From Actinomyces bowdenii (lineage in GTDB: Bacteria > Actinomycetota > Actinomycetes > Actinomycetales > Actinomycetaceae), in assembly GCF_017592395.1 (NCBI RefSeq), contig NZ_JAGFOU010000027.1, positions 1-48,519 of the forward strand: a DNA stretch of 48,519 nt. The letters run 5' to 3'. Below, in pieces: positions 40,957-48,519 of the stretch (positions are counted from its first letter, which is position 1; the number at the start of each line of letters is the position of its first letter). The position numbers were made by a program, and so were the translations under genes. The notes under the pieces were generated by a model. It made no database searches. It was not told the origin of the DNA and was given only the letters and a program-made list of their open reading frames with translations.

Positions 40957-42819
40957 TCAGGCCTCCTGGGTGGTCTCGGGGGCGCTCATGCGCACGAGGA
41001 CATCGCCTGCGGTCACCGTGCGTCCGGCGCCCACGGGGATCTCGGCGATCGTCCCGTCATGGGGGGCGTGGACGTAGTTCTCCATCTTCATGGACTCCAG
41101 CACCACCAGCAGGTCTCCCTGGGCCACCCGGGCCCCGGGCTCGGTGCAGATGCGGGTGACGATGGCCTGCATGGGGGCGGCGATGACGCCGGGCTCGCCG
41201 CCGGCCTCCCCTCCGGAGGCCCCGGCGCCGGCGGCGCCCGTCCGCGCGCTGCGGGCCGGCCCCCCGCCGCTGCGGCCCCGCAGGGGCTGGGTGCGCCGGG
41301 AGCGGGCCGCGAAGTCGTGCCCGTAGTGGGCGGGGGCGAGGATGCCGTCGGGCAGGGTCAGCTGCATGCGCCGCCCGTTGAGCTCGATGACGTAGCTGGA
41401 GCGGGTGCGCGGGGAGGGGTCGGGGATCGCGGCGTCCTCGCCGCTCTGGTCGCCCTGGGCGTCCTGCCCCGCGGCGGAGGCGAGCTCGGGGAGGACCTCG
41501 TTCTCGATCCACCGGGTGGTCACCGCCAGCGCTCCGGCCTCATCGCTGCGGGTGAAGGCCTCCTGGGTCAGGACGTGGGCGTGCAGGCCGGTGCACACGG
41601 TCACGCCCTCGACCACGGTCTCGGCCAGGGCCCGGCGGGCCCTGGCCAGGGCCTGGTCCCGGGTGGCGCCGGTGACCACGATCTTGGCCAGCATGGGGTC
41701 GAACATGGGGGTGACGACGTCGCCCTCGGTCACACCGGACTCGATGCGGATGCCCGGGCCCGCGGGCCAGCGCAGGCGCGAGATGACCCCGGTGGAGGGC
41801 GCCAGGTGGCGGGCGGGGTCCTCGCAGGTGATGCGCAGCTCGACCGAGTGCCCCCGGACCTGGCCGATGCCGCCCAGGCGGCCGCCGTCGGCCAGGCGCA
41901 GCTGGATCTCGACCAGGTCGGTGCCGGTGACCTCCTCGGAGACGCAGTGCTCGACCTGCAGGCGCGGGTTGACCTCGAGGAACCACAGATCGCCCTCGGG
42001 GGTCAGGAGGAACTCGCAGGTGGCCACGCCGACGTAGTCCACGGTCTCCAGCAGGCGCCGCGAGGCCTCGACGAGGCGCTCGTGGAGGCCCTCGGGCAGG
42101 AAGGGGGCGGGGGCCTCCTCCAGCAGCTTCTGGTTGCGGCGCTGGAGGGTGCAGTCGCGGGTGGAGACCACGGCGAAGCCGCCATGGGCGTCGCGGGCGC
42201 ACTGGGTCTCGACGTGGCGGGCGGCGGTGACGAAGCGCTCGAGGATGAGCGTGGAGCTGCCCGCGGCCGCCGAGGCCAGGGCCGGGGTGGCCGCCGCCTC
42301 CTCATCGGAATACAGCACGGTGATGCCGCGCCCGCCCCCGCCGTCGGTGCGCTTGAGGGCCACGGGGTAGCCGTGGCGCGCCGCGAAGGCGGTGATGGTG
42401 GAGGTCCGGGTGACCGAGTCGGTGATGCCGGGAACCGGGTCGACGCCGGCGGCCTGGGCCGTGCGCCGTGCGCTCATCTTGTCCCCCAGGGCCTCCATGG
42501 CCGCGGGTGAGGGCCCCACCCAGGTGATGCCGGCATCGATGACGGACTGGGCGAAGGCCGGGTCCTCGGCCAGGAAGCCGTAGCCGGGGTGGATGGCATC
42601 GGCACCGGTGGCCCGCGCCAGCGCCAGGATCGCCTGGGCATCGGTGTAGGAGGAGCCCTCGGGCAGGGCGTGGGCCTCGTCGGCCAGCTCCGCGGCGGGG
42701 CTCATGAGGTCCTCCGGAGTGTAGGGGAGGATCGAGGTCGCCCCGAGGTCGCGGACTGTGCGCACGACGCGCAGTGCGATCTCACCGCGGTTGGCGATGA
42801 GGATGCGGGAGAGGGTCAC
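40957..42819 (-). CDS. accA3: acyl-CoA carboxylase alpha subunit (biotin carboxylase + BCCP)
   Basis: A 620-residue AccA3-like subunit that carboxylates biotin with ATP and bicarbonate. The biotin carboxylase domain (about 1-450) has RILIANRGEIALRV, the ATP-grasp glycine loop DGGGGRGI and EVNPRLQVEHCVSEEVTG. The C-terminal biotinyl domain has LESMKMEN, with Lys578 as the biotin site; Ser replaces the usual Ala before MKM. GTG 42819 follows an AAGGAGA ribosome site. It heads the accA3-accD-fas unit. The 457-bp space upstream holds two copies of a TTGTGG(G)AAACCTCA-type dyad and the rpe terminator. Confidence 0.93.
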   Translation of the reverse strand: MTLSRILIANRGEIALRVVRTVRDLGATSILPYTPEDLMSPAAELADEAHALPEGSSYTDAQAILALARATGADAIHPGYGFLAEDPAFAQSVIDAGITWVGPSPAAMEALGDKMSARRTAQAAGVDPVPGITDSVTRTSTITAFAARHGYPVALKRTDGGGGRGITVLYSDEEAAATPALASAAAGSSTLILERFVTAARHVETQCARDAHGGFAVVSTRDCTLQRRNQKLLEEAPAPFLPEGLHERLVEASRRLLETVDYVGVATCEFLLTPEGDLWFLEVNPRLQVEHCVSEEVTGTDLVEIQLRLADGGRLGGIGQVRGHSVELRITCEDPARHLAPSTGVISRLRWPAGPGIRIESGVTEGDVVTPMFDPMLAKIVVTGATRDQALARARRALAETVVEGVTVCTGLHAHVLTQEAFTRSDEAGALAVTTRWIENEVLPELASAAGQDAQGDQSGEDAAIPDPSPRTRSSYVIELNGRRMQLTLPDGILAPAHYGHDFAARSRRTQPLRGRSGGGPARSARTGAAGAGASGGEAGGEPGVIAAPMQAIVTRICTEPGARVAQGDLLVVLESMKMENYVHAPHDGTIAEIPVGAGRTVTAGDVLVRMSAPETTQEA

Positions 42820-43030
42820 CGAGTGTCTCCTTGCTGTGGTGCCTGGATCGGGCGGCGCGGTCCGCGGGGGCTGCGTGGAGGATTCCTCCGAAATCCCGTG
42901 GGCCGCCTGCTGGGGCCGTAGCGGCCGTGGTGCTGTCCTTGAGCGTGCGGCCCGGCCGTCAGTCCCGACTGGGTGCCGGGAGGGCGGGCGCCGCCAGGAA
43001 TGAGGCTACGGGTTCGCGGTCCGCAACAGA

Positions 43031-43160
43031 TTTGTGGAAACCTCACAAAGACCGGGGGTGACATTGGCGTAACATGCCAGAGCCCAGCAACGCCGGTGCA
43101 TAGACCAGGCTTGGGAAAGGCGGTCAGCACCCCTTCATCGGCCTTGAGGTTTCCCACAAG
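43031..43160. promoter_or_regulatory. paired dyads upstream of the acc-fas operon
   Basis: Copy A (43031-43050) is TTTGTG-GAAACCT-CACAAA followed by G. Copy B (43143-43160), in the opposite orientation, reads CTTGTGGGAAACCTCAAG. Both share TTGTGG(G)AAACCTCA and both are imperfect palindromes with CTTTG/CTTG-type ends. They lie 212 and about 325 bp upstream of the accA3 start. They look like operators of a fatty-acid regulator (a TetR-type FasR is the natural candidate), but no such gene is in the window. Apart from the dyads and the rpe terminator, 42820-43276 shows nothing else. Confidence 0.5.
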
Positions 43161-43235
43161 CACAGGGGTGGCATCGCACCGCGGGCCCCAATCGCCCCGG
43201 AGGCATCATCGACCACAGGGGCACCAGCGAGTGCG

Positions 43236-43276
43236 GCCCGGCGCGCTCGCCCGACCGGGCGGCGCTCGGGCCGGGC
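43236..43276 (-). terminator. terminator of rpe
   Basis: GCCCGGC (43236-43242) pairs with GCCGGGC (43270-43276), and inside them CGCCCG (43248-43253) pairs with CGGGCG (43256-43261). The stem starts directly after the rpe stop on the minus strand. No T tract. Confidence 0.6.
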
Positions 43277-43972
43277 TCAGTGCGCGTGGGCCCGGGCCAG
43301 GGCCCGCAGCTCCTCGATGGCGGCCAGGGCGTCCTGGGCGCCGTAGACCGCCGAGCCCGCGACGAAGACCTCGGCGCCGGCCTGGGCGGCGCGCTCGATG
43401 GTGCCGGCCGAGACGCCTCCGTCGACCTGGATGCGCAGCTCCAGCCCGCGCCGACCCACCAGTCGCCGGGCGCGCTCGATCTTGGGCAGCATGGACTCGA
43501 TGAAGGCCTGGCCGCCGAAGCCCGGCTCGACGGTCATGATGAGCAGCAGGTCGAACTCCCCCAGCACGTCCTCCACGGCCTCCAGGGGCGTGGAGGGGCG
43601 CAGGGCCAGGCCCGCCCCCGCGCCCAGGCGGTGCAGCTCGCGCGCCAGGCGCACCGGGGCGACCAGGGCCTCGCTGTGGGCGGTGACGATCCGGCAGCCG
43701 GCCTCGGCGTAGGCCGGCCCCCAGCGGTCGGGGTCCTCGATCATGAGGTGGGCGTCCACGGGCAGCGGCGTGTGGGCCACCACCGCCTCGACCACCGGCA
43801 GGCCCCAGGAGAGGTTGGGGACGAAGTGGTTGTCCATGACATCGACGTGCACGCCATCGGCTCCCTCGATGCGCGCCAGCTCATCGGCCAGGTGGGCGAT
43901 GTCGCAGTTGAGGATGGAGGGGTGGATGGCCGGCGCGGTCCTCGCGCAGGCGGCTGTCGGGGCGGTGGTCAT
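43277..43972 (-). CDS. rpe: ribulose-phosphate 3-epimerase
   Basis: A 231-residue TIM-barrel enzyme that interconverts ribulose 5-phosphate and xylulose 5-phosphate in the pentose phosphate pathway. HPSILNCD (about 17-24), [15 protein letters not shown] with the metal-binding Asp and His, [24 protein letters not shown] and the second catalytic Asp in IQVDGGVS are all present. The first ~15 residues are a short Ala/Thr-rich extension. ATG 43972 is the first start in the family's range. It lies 142 bp after rsmB on the same strand, the order fmt-rsmB-rpe being common in actinobacteria. Confidence 0.95.
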   Translation of the reverse strand: MTTAPTAACARTAPAIHPSILNCDIAHLADELARIEGADGVHVDVMDNHFVPNLSWGLPVVEAVVAHTPLPVDAHLMIEDPDRWGPAYAEAGCRIVTAHSEALVAPVRLARELHRLGAGAGLALRPSTPLEAVEDVLGEFDLLLIMTVEPGFGGQAFIESMLPKIERARRLVGRRGLELRIQVDGGVSAGTIERAAQAGAEVFVAGSAVYGAQDALAAIEELRALARAHAH

Positions 43973-44114
43973 GGGGGCTCCTGTCCGGTAGCGGGCGGTC
44001 CGGCGCTCAGGCTCGGCGCATGGGCCCATTGTCCCGTGCCCGCCCCCCGGTGTCCCGCATCGCCCCGCCGCCCCCCGCCACGCGGCCGTCCACGGCCCTC
44101 CCGGCCGCAGCGGC

Positions 44115-45770
44115 TCAGCCCGGGCTGGAGGCGACCCGCAGCAGGGCGCAGAACATGGCGTCGGTGCCGTCGAGATGGGGCCACAGCTGCAGCATCTCCC
44201 GCCCGGCGCCGGCCGGGGGGCGCGGGGCGATGCGGGTGGCGGCGTCGCCGGCGTGCAGCACCTCCACCGCCATCCCCTCGCGCTCCTGGCGGCGCAGGAC
44301 GTCGCGCACGACGAGCTCGGTCTCCAGGGCGTGCGGCGAGCAGGTGACATAGGCGACCACTCCCCCGCGGCGCACCGCCCTGAGCGCACTGGTGAGCAGC
44401 TCTCGCTGCAGCTGCGCCAGCTCGGTGACGTCGCCGCGGGTGCGCCGCCAGCGCGACTCGGGCCGGCGGCGCAGGGAGCCCAGCCCCGAGCAGGGGGCGT
44501 CGACCAGCACCCGGTCGTAGCGGCCCGGCTCCTGCTCGCCGTAGAGGCGCCCATCGCCCTGGCGGACCTCCACCGCCCCGGGCGGCAGGGCGCGCACGGC
44601 CGAGCGCACCAGGTCGGCGCGGTGGGAGGAGATCTCGTTGGCCACCAGGCGGGCGCCGCGCTGGACCGCTAGGGCGCCCAGGAGCGCCGCCTTGCCCCCC
44701 GGTCCCGCGCACAGGTCCAGCCAGCGCTCATCGCGGCCCTGAAGGGGGCACTGCGCCGCCATGAGGGCCACCAGCTGGCTGCCCTCGTCCTCCACCGCCG
44801 CGCGCGAGTCCCGAACCGCCCGGATCCGGCCGGGGTCCCCCCCGCCCAGGACGACGGCGCAGGGGCTGACCGCCCCGATGGCGGGCTCCTGCCCGGTGAC
44901 CAGGCGCGCCTCCTTGGCCAGCCGCTCCGGCGCGATGAGCCCGGGGCGGGCGCACAGGACCACCTCGGGGTCGGCGTTGTCGGCCGCCAGCAGCGCGGCC
45001 AGCTCCTCGGCGGGCCGGCCATGGGCCACCAGCGCCTGGCGCAGATCCCTGGCCACCCACAGCGGGTGTGACTCGACCTGCGCCAGCGCGGTGATCCCAT
45101 CGGGGGCCTGCTCGCGCAGGACGGCGAGCCACTGCCCCGGGTCCTTGGCGCTGATGCGGCGCAGCACCGCATTGACCAGGCCCGCCGCCCCGTGGCCCGC
45201 CGACCTGCGGGCCAGGTCCACCGTGGCGCTCACCGCCGCGTGGCCGGGCACCCGCATCCCCAGCAGCTGGTGGGCCCCCAGCCGCAGCAGATCGAGCACG
45301 ACGTCGTCGAGCCGGTCCAGCGGGCGGTCCAGGCACAGGGAGATGATGGCGTCGTAGCGCCCCCGGAGCCTGAGGGTCCCGTAGGTCAGGGCCGTGGCCA
45401 GGGCCGCGTCCCTGCTGTCCAGGCCGGCGGCGTCCAGGGCAGGGGGCAGGGCGAGGTTGGCGAAGGCGCCGTCGCGCCCGACCCTGGTGAGCACCTCCAG
45501 GGCCACCTGGCGGGCATCCGCACCGGTGCGGCGCGGCCCGCGCCGCCGGTGCCCGTCCTGATGGCGGTCGCGCGGCTCCTGACCGCCCTGGGCGCGGTGG
45601 CCGGCGGAGTCGGAGGAGCCCCTGCGCCCCTCCCTCCCCGTGCCCCGGCCCGCCGAGCCGCGCTCGCGGCCCTGGCCGCGGCGCTGGATTCCGGCATGGC
45701 CGCGCTGCTGGCCCTTGCCGTGGGAGCGGCCTGCTGGGCGCCGGGGGCCTCCCGCGGGTCCCGGGGCCAT
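44115..45770 (-). CDS. rsmB: 16S rRNA m5C967 methyltransferase RsmB
   Basis: A 551-residue rRNA cytosine-5 methyltransferase. After a Gly/Arg/Gln-rich N-terminal tail of ~85 residues comes the NusB-like RNA-binding domain ([20 protein letters not shown] to [10 protein letters not shown]), then the SAM-dependent domain with [17 protein letters not shown]. The two catalytic cysteines are Cys427 (DAPCSGLGS) and Cys477 (YVTCSPHA), 50 residues apart as in E. coli RsmB. It starts inside the fmt stop (TGATG), so it is coupled to fmt. The basic tail is unusual in length and may aid ribosome or RNA contact. Confidence 0.93.
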   Translation of the reverse strand: MAPGPAGGPRRPAGRSHGKGQQRGHAGIQRRGQGRERGSAGRGTGREGRRGSSDSAGHRAQGGQEPRDRHQDGHRRRGPRRTGADARQVALEVLTRVGRDGAFANLALPPALDAAGLDSRDAALATALTYGTLRLRGRYDAIISLCLDRPLDRLDDVVLDLLRLGAHQLLGMRVPGHAAVSATVDLARRSAGHGAAGLVNAVLRRISAKDPGQWLAVLREQAPDGITALAQVESHPLWVARDLRQALVAHGRPAEELAALLAADNADPEVVLCARPGLIAPERLAKEARLVTGQEPAIGAVSPCAVVLGGGDPGRIRAVRDSRAAVEDEGSQLVALMAAQCPLQGRDERWLDLCAGPGGKAALLGALAVQRGARLVANEISSHRADLVRSAVRALPPGAVEVRQGDGRLYGEQEPGRYDRVLVDAPCSGLGSLRRRPESRWRRTRGDVTELAQLQRELLTSALRAVRRGGVVAYVTCSPHALETELVVRDVLRRQEREGMAVEVLHAGDAATRIAPRPPAGAGREMLQLWPHLDGTDAMFCALLRVASSPG

Positions 45771-46717
45771 CAGCGGGCCCCCGCCGCATCGGCGCCCAGC
45801 AGCGCTCCCGCGCCGAGTCTCGCCCCACGGGCCCAGGCCGCGGCATCCATCCAGCTCCTGCCCGCGGGCGCCACCCGCCCCAGGCGCACCGCGCAGCCCC
45901 CGGTGCCCACGAGCACCTCGTGCTTGGCGGCCCTGACCTGCCCCGGGAGCAGGTCGGTGACCTCGGGGACGAGGTCCACCGGGCCCAGGCGCAGGCGCTT
46001 GGCCCCCAAAGAGGTGTGGGCGCCGGGGGCGGGGGTGACCCCGCGGATGCGCCGCTCGATGCTCTGGGCGGGATCGGCCCAGCGGATCTCGCCGTCGGCT
46101 GAGGACAGCACGGGGGCCAGGGTGGCCAGCGCCTCGTCCTGGGGCTCGGGGGCGGCGGCGTGCCCGGCGATGTCCTCCAGGGCCCTGAGCACCAGGGGCG
46201 CACCGCGGTGCGCCAGGCGCTCCAGCAGGTCCCCGCTGGTGTCGCGCGGCCCGATGGTCTCGGTCAGCCGTCCCAGGACCGGCCCGGTGTCCAGGCCCTC
46301 CTCGAGCTGGAAGACGCAGGCCCCGGTGATCTCATCCCCGCCGATGATGGCCCGCTGGACCGGGGCGGCGCCGCGCCAGGCGGGCAGGAGGGAGAAGTGG
46401 AGGTTGAGCCAGCCGTGCTCGGGCACCGCCAGCAGCCCGGGGGGCACGATCCTGCCGTAGGCCACGACGACGGCGGCATCGGCCTCCAGGGAGCGGATCC
46501 ACTCCTGGGCGGAGGGGTCCTTGAGGGTGGCCGGTGTGCGCACCTCCAGGCCCGCCTCGCGGGCCAGGCGGGCCACCGGCGAGGGGGTCAGGGCGCGCCC
46601 CCTGCCCTTGCGGGCATCGGCCCGGGTCAGGACGCCGACCACCTCGTGGTCGGACTCCAGGAGGGCTGAGAGGGTGGGCAGGGCGGCTTCGGGGGTTCCG
46701 GCGAACAGGACGCGCAT
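45770..46717 (-). CDS. fmt: methionyl-tRNA formyltransferase
   Basis: A 315-residue enzyme that formylates initiator Met-tRNA using 10-formyltetrahydrofolate. The N-terminal Rossmann domain opens with RVLFAGTPEAALPTL. Catalytic residues lie in LNLHFSLLPAWRGAAPVQRAI (Asn/His and the SLLPxxRG motif) and LDTGPVL (Asp). The C-terminal OB-like domain is present. ATG 46717 stands 7 nt after a TAGACT box with no ribosome site, so the fmt-rsmB transcript is probably leaderless. The gene overlaps rsmB by 1 bp. Confidence 0.95.
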   Translation of the reverse strand: MRVLFAGTPEAALPTLSALLESDHEVVGVLTRADARKGRGRALTPSPVARLAREAGLEVRTPATLKDPSAQEWIRSLEADAAVVVAYGRIVPPGLLAVPEHGWLNLHFSLLPAWRGAAPVQRAIIGGDEITGACVFQLEEGLDTGPVLGRLTETIGPRDTSGDLLERLAHRGAPLVLRALEDIAGHAAAPEPQDEALATLAPVLSSADGEIRWADPAQSIERRIRGVTPAPGAHTSLGAKRLRLGPVDLVPEVTDLLPGQVRAAKHEVLVGTGGCAVRLGRVAPAGRSWMDAAAWARGARLGAGALLGADAAGAR

Positions 46718-46724
46718 GGGCTCC

Positions 46725-46730
46725 AGTCTA
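46725..46730 (-). promoter_or_regulatory. -10 box of fmt (leaderless)
   Basis: TAGACT on the minus strand (46730-46725), 7 nt before the ATG at 46717. A perfect TAN3T box with the same spacing as pafB, hisE, pfkA and others here. Confidence 0.55.
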
Positions 46731-46960
46731 CGGGCGGCGCGGATGCGGCCGAGGGGCGGCCCGGGCGCCGCGCGCCTTGTCGGATACCTACAACTCGGCG
46801 ACCGCCCCCGGACTGCGCCGCACTCGGCGGGGCAGCCGGCGCCGCCGGGCCGGCAGCGGACGGGAGCGGCCCATCTAGGACCAAGGTCCGGACTGGCCGC
46901 CGACCACGATGAGTTCCCCCAAACTCACGATCACCTGGGGCTTCTCAAGTGCGCACCGAC

Positions 46961-47000
46961 CTGGTACGCTCGTACCAGTTCCCCGGTACGGGCGTACCAG
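46961..47000 (+). promoter_or_regulatory. two phased palindromic operators before arcA
   Basis: CTGGTACGCTCGTACCAG (46961-46978) and CCGGTACGGGCGTACCAG (46983-47000) share the core GGTACG-N2-CGTACC. Their centres are 22 bp apart, two turns of the helix. TACGCT inside the first (46965-46970) can serve as a -10 box with TTCTCA (46942-46947) 17 bp upstream, so a dimeric repressor bound here would cover the promoter. A third dyad CGCTCG-TGC-CGAGCG (47003-47017) and small hairpins at 46878-46889 and 46910-46927 lie nearby. The motif does not resemble ArgR or FNR boxes. The rest of the 354-bp gap holds only the fmt promoter. Confidence 0.6.
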
Positions 47001-47071
47001 AACGCTCGTGCCGAGCGATGCGCACACCGGATCACTGACCTAGGACACGACGATGTGTCGGAAAGGGAGAC

Positions 47072-48301
47072 ATGGGTTTCTCCGTGGATTCCGAGATCGG
47101 AAGGCTCAAGCGGGTCATCGTTCACCGGCCCGGCCGGGAGATGCTCCGGCTCACTCCCCAGAACAAGGACGAGCTGCTCTTCGACGACATCCTGTGGTTG
47201 GAGCGGGCCCAGGAGGAGCACGACCGCTTCACCGCCCTCCTGCGCGAGCGCGGCGCCGAGGTGCTCTACCTCCAGGAGCTGCTGGTCCAGACCCTGGAGG
47301 TCGATGAGGCCAGGGCCTACATCCTGGACCGTGTCATCAACGAGAACACCTGCGGCCCCGTGGCGGGCCGGCACCTCAGGGCCCTGGCCGAGTCCATGGC
47401 GGCCGCCGAGCTGGCCGAGATGCTCATCGCCGGCATCACCAGGACTGAGATGCTCGAGCACGGGCCGTGCGGGGACTCCCTGCCCCTGGCGGCCATGGAC
47501 CACGACGACCTGGTCATCACCCCGCTGCCCAACCACCTGTTCACCCGGGACACCTCCTGCTGGATCCAGGGCGGGGTGTCGATCAACTCCATGAGGATGC
47601 CGGCCCGCCAGCGCGAGACCGTCAACTACGAGGCGATCTACCGCTGGCACCCGATGTTCGCCCAGGGCGGCTTCCCGGTGTGGTCCGAGGGCACGGCCGC
47701 GGGGCCGGCGACGGTCGAGGGCGGTGACGTCGAGGTCATCGGCAATGGCGCCCTACTCGTCGGCGTCTCGGAGCGCACCACCGCCCAGGGCATCGAGCGC
47801 CTGGCCACGCGCCTGTTCGCCGATGGCTCCATCAACCGGATCATCGCCGTGGAGATGCAGAAGACCCGCGCCCAGATGCACCTGGACACCGTGCTCACCA
47901 TGGTCGACACCGGGCGGTTCATCGCCTACGGCGGCCTGGGGATGCTCCCCACGATCACCCTGCGCCCCGGGGAGGACGGCAGCGCCGTGACCGTCTCGCG
48001 CAACGAGGCCCAGAGCATGCACAGGGTCATCGCCCAGGCGCTGGGCCTGGACGACATCGAGGTGCTCATCACCCCGCAGGACTCCCGGGCGGCGGCGCGC
48101 GAGCAGTGGGACGACGGCTGCAACACCCTGGCGGTCGCCCCGGGAATTATCATGACCTACGAGCGCAATGTGCGCTCCAACGACTTCCTGTCCGACAACG
48201 GCATCGAGGTCCTGCCCGTGCCGGGCTCTGAGCTGGGGCGCGGCCGCGGCGGCCCCCACTGCATGAGCTGCCCGGTGCTGCGCGACCCCGTCGAGGCATG
48301 A
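47072..48301 (+). CDS. arcA: arginine deiminase
   Basis: A 409-residue arginine deiminase that turns arginine into citrulline and ammonia, the first step of the ADI pathway that yields ATP and counters acid. Family signs: [18 protein letters not shown] at the N-terminus, [12 protein letters not shown] with an active-site Asp, [19 protein letters not shown] with the catalytic His, and the nucleophile Cys397 in GPHCMSCP. Length is normal. ATG 47072 follows an AAAGGGAG site. It is followed after 74 bp by arcB. Expression is probably controlled by the two GGTACG-N2-CGTACC sites upstream. Confidence 0.96.
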   Translation: MGFSVDSEIGRLKRVIVHRPGREMLRLTPQNKDELLFDDILWLERAQEEHDRFTALLRERGAEVLYLQELLVQTLEVDEARAYILDRVINENTCGPVAGRHLRALAESMAAAELAEMLIAGITRTEMLEHGPCGDSLPLAAMDHDDLVITPLPNHLFTRDTSCWIQGGVSINSMRMPARQRETVNYEAIYRWHPMFAQGGFPVWSEGTAAGPATVEGGDVEVIGNGALLVGVSERTTAQGIERLATRLFADGSINRIIAVEMQKTRAQMHLDTVLTMVDTGRFIAYGGLGMLPTITLRPGEDGSAVTVSRNEAQSMHRVIAQALGLDDIEVLITPQDSRAAAREQWDDGCNTLAVAPGIIMTYERNVRSNDFLSDNGIEVLPVPGSELGRGRGGPHCMSCPVLRDPVEA

Positions 48302-48375
48302 CCGCAACGCCTGCGGCATCGATCTCATCGACCTACGTCAGTCCATCAATCCCGACACCTACCGAAGGAGTTTCT

Positions 48376-48519
48376 GTGTCTCATTCGCTTCATGGCCGTA
48401 GTTTTCTTAAGGAGTTGGATTTCTCTGCTCAGGAGTGGGGTGGTCTGCTTGAGCTGGCGGCTGAGTTGAAGGCTGCGAAGAAGGAGGGGCGTGAGGTTCG
48501 TCGTTTGGAGGGGAAGAAC
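48376..48519 (+). CDS. arcB: ornithine carbamoyltransferase, 5' part (cut by window end)
   Basis: The first 48 codons of a gene running off the right edge. The product begins [18 protein letters not shown] and continues with a helix [15 protein letters not shown] and RLEGKN, the N-terminus of catabolic ornithine carbamoyltransferase, which splits citrulline into ornithine and carbamoyl phosphate. GTG 48376 is preceded by a strong GAAGGAG site 5 nt upstream. Third codon positions are 25 G, 20 T, 3 C and no A, quite unlike the C-rich wobble of arcA and all other genes here. Position after arcA is as expected for an ADI operon (arcA-arcB-arcC). Confidence 0.88.
   Translation, partial: MSHSLHGRSFLKELDFSAQEWGGLLELAAELKAAKKEGREVRRLEGKN

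Noticed and set aside
34988-42510. Further long plus-strand frames (to 39676 and 39253-42510) opposite fas, accD and accA3
   Set aside because: Same antisense shadow composition; the minus-strand genes carry complete catalytic motifs.
1-48519. tRNA, rRNA, CRISPR, prophage or insertion-sequence genes
   Set aside because: Read through both strands and intergenic gaps; none of the expected structures, spaced repeats, or transposase/integrase motifs were recognised.

Overview
The window is about 48.5 kb of very GC-rich DNA with dense gene packing, strong C/G third-position bias and many short or absent 5' leaders. This is typical of an actinobacterium. A single-chain type I fatty acid synthase, a long-form HisG, a mixed-signature phosphofructokinase, the pafB-pafC-tatA-tatC-helY gene order and an arginine deiminase operon point to Actinomycetaceae, most likely Actinomyces or a close relative. 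That placement is inferred from gene content and was not tested by a database search.

Layout from the left. Positions 1-431 carry only a decayed VapC-like PIN fragment. Then come an acetyltransferase and a HAD hydrolase (+), an ASCH protein and phosphofructokinase (-), and the RNA polymerase-binding protein RbpA (+), which has a SigR/SigH-like promoter. From 14298 down to 4225 runs a long minus-strand block: pafB, pafC, tatA, tatC, lipid kinase, helY, lnt and ppm. It covers DNA-damage transcription control, Tat export, RNA helicase function and lipoprotein/mannosyl-lipid biogenesis. Divergent from it is a plus-strand set: a DUF3866 protein, a histidine kinase broken by a frameshift, a NarL-type response regulator, and (after one minus-strand DUF6882-like gene) a lantibiotic-type ABC exporter, then hisE-hisG.

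Positions 22381-24657 (minus strand) hold a THI5-like binding protein and a permease downstream of a clear FMN riboswitch, so they are read as a riboflavin transporter (RibY/RibX) rather than a thiamine-precursor transporter. A DMT exporter, a PutP-type symporter and an esterase follow. From 42819 down to 28563 lies a fatty-acid synthesis locus: biotin carboxylase/BCCP, carboxyltransferase, the ~3,190-residue FAS I and, after a terminator, a GNAT enzyme coupled to AcpS. AcpS would add the phosphopantetheine that the FAS chain lacks the domain to install itself. Then come rpe, rsmB and fmt (-). The right end starts an arginine deiminase operon (arcA and the beginning of arcB) behind two phased palindromes.

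The observations most worth a second look are: the single-base frameshift in the sensor kinase; the abrupt G/T-only wobble usage at the start of arcB; the FMN-riboswitch-controlled RibXY pair without an ATPase gene, and its alternative helix; the paired GGTACG-N2-CGTACC operators before arcA; a recurring leaderless-promoter geometry (-10 box 6-7 nt before the start codon); a four-arm inverted repeat downstream of rbpA; and paired dyads upstream of the acc-fas operon. I found no tRNA, rRNA, CRISPR array, prophage or intact insertion sequence.
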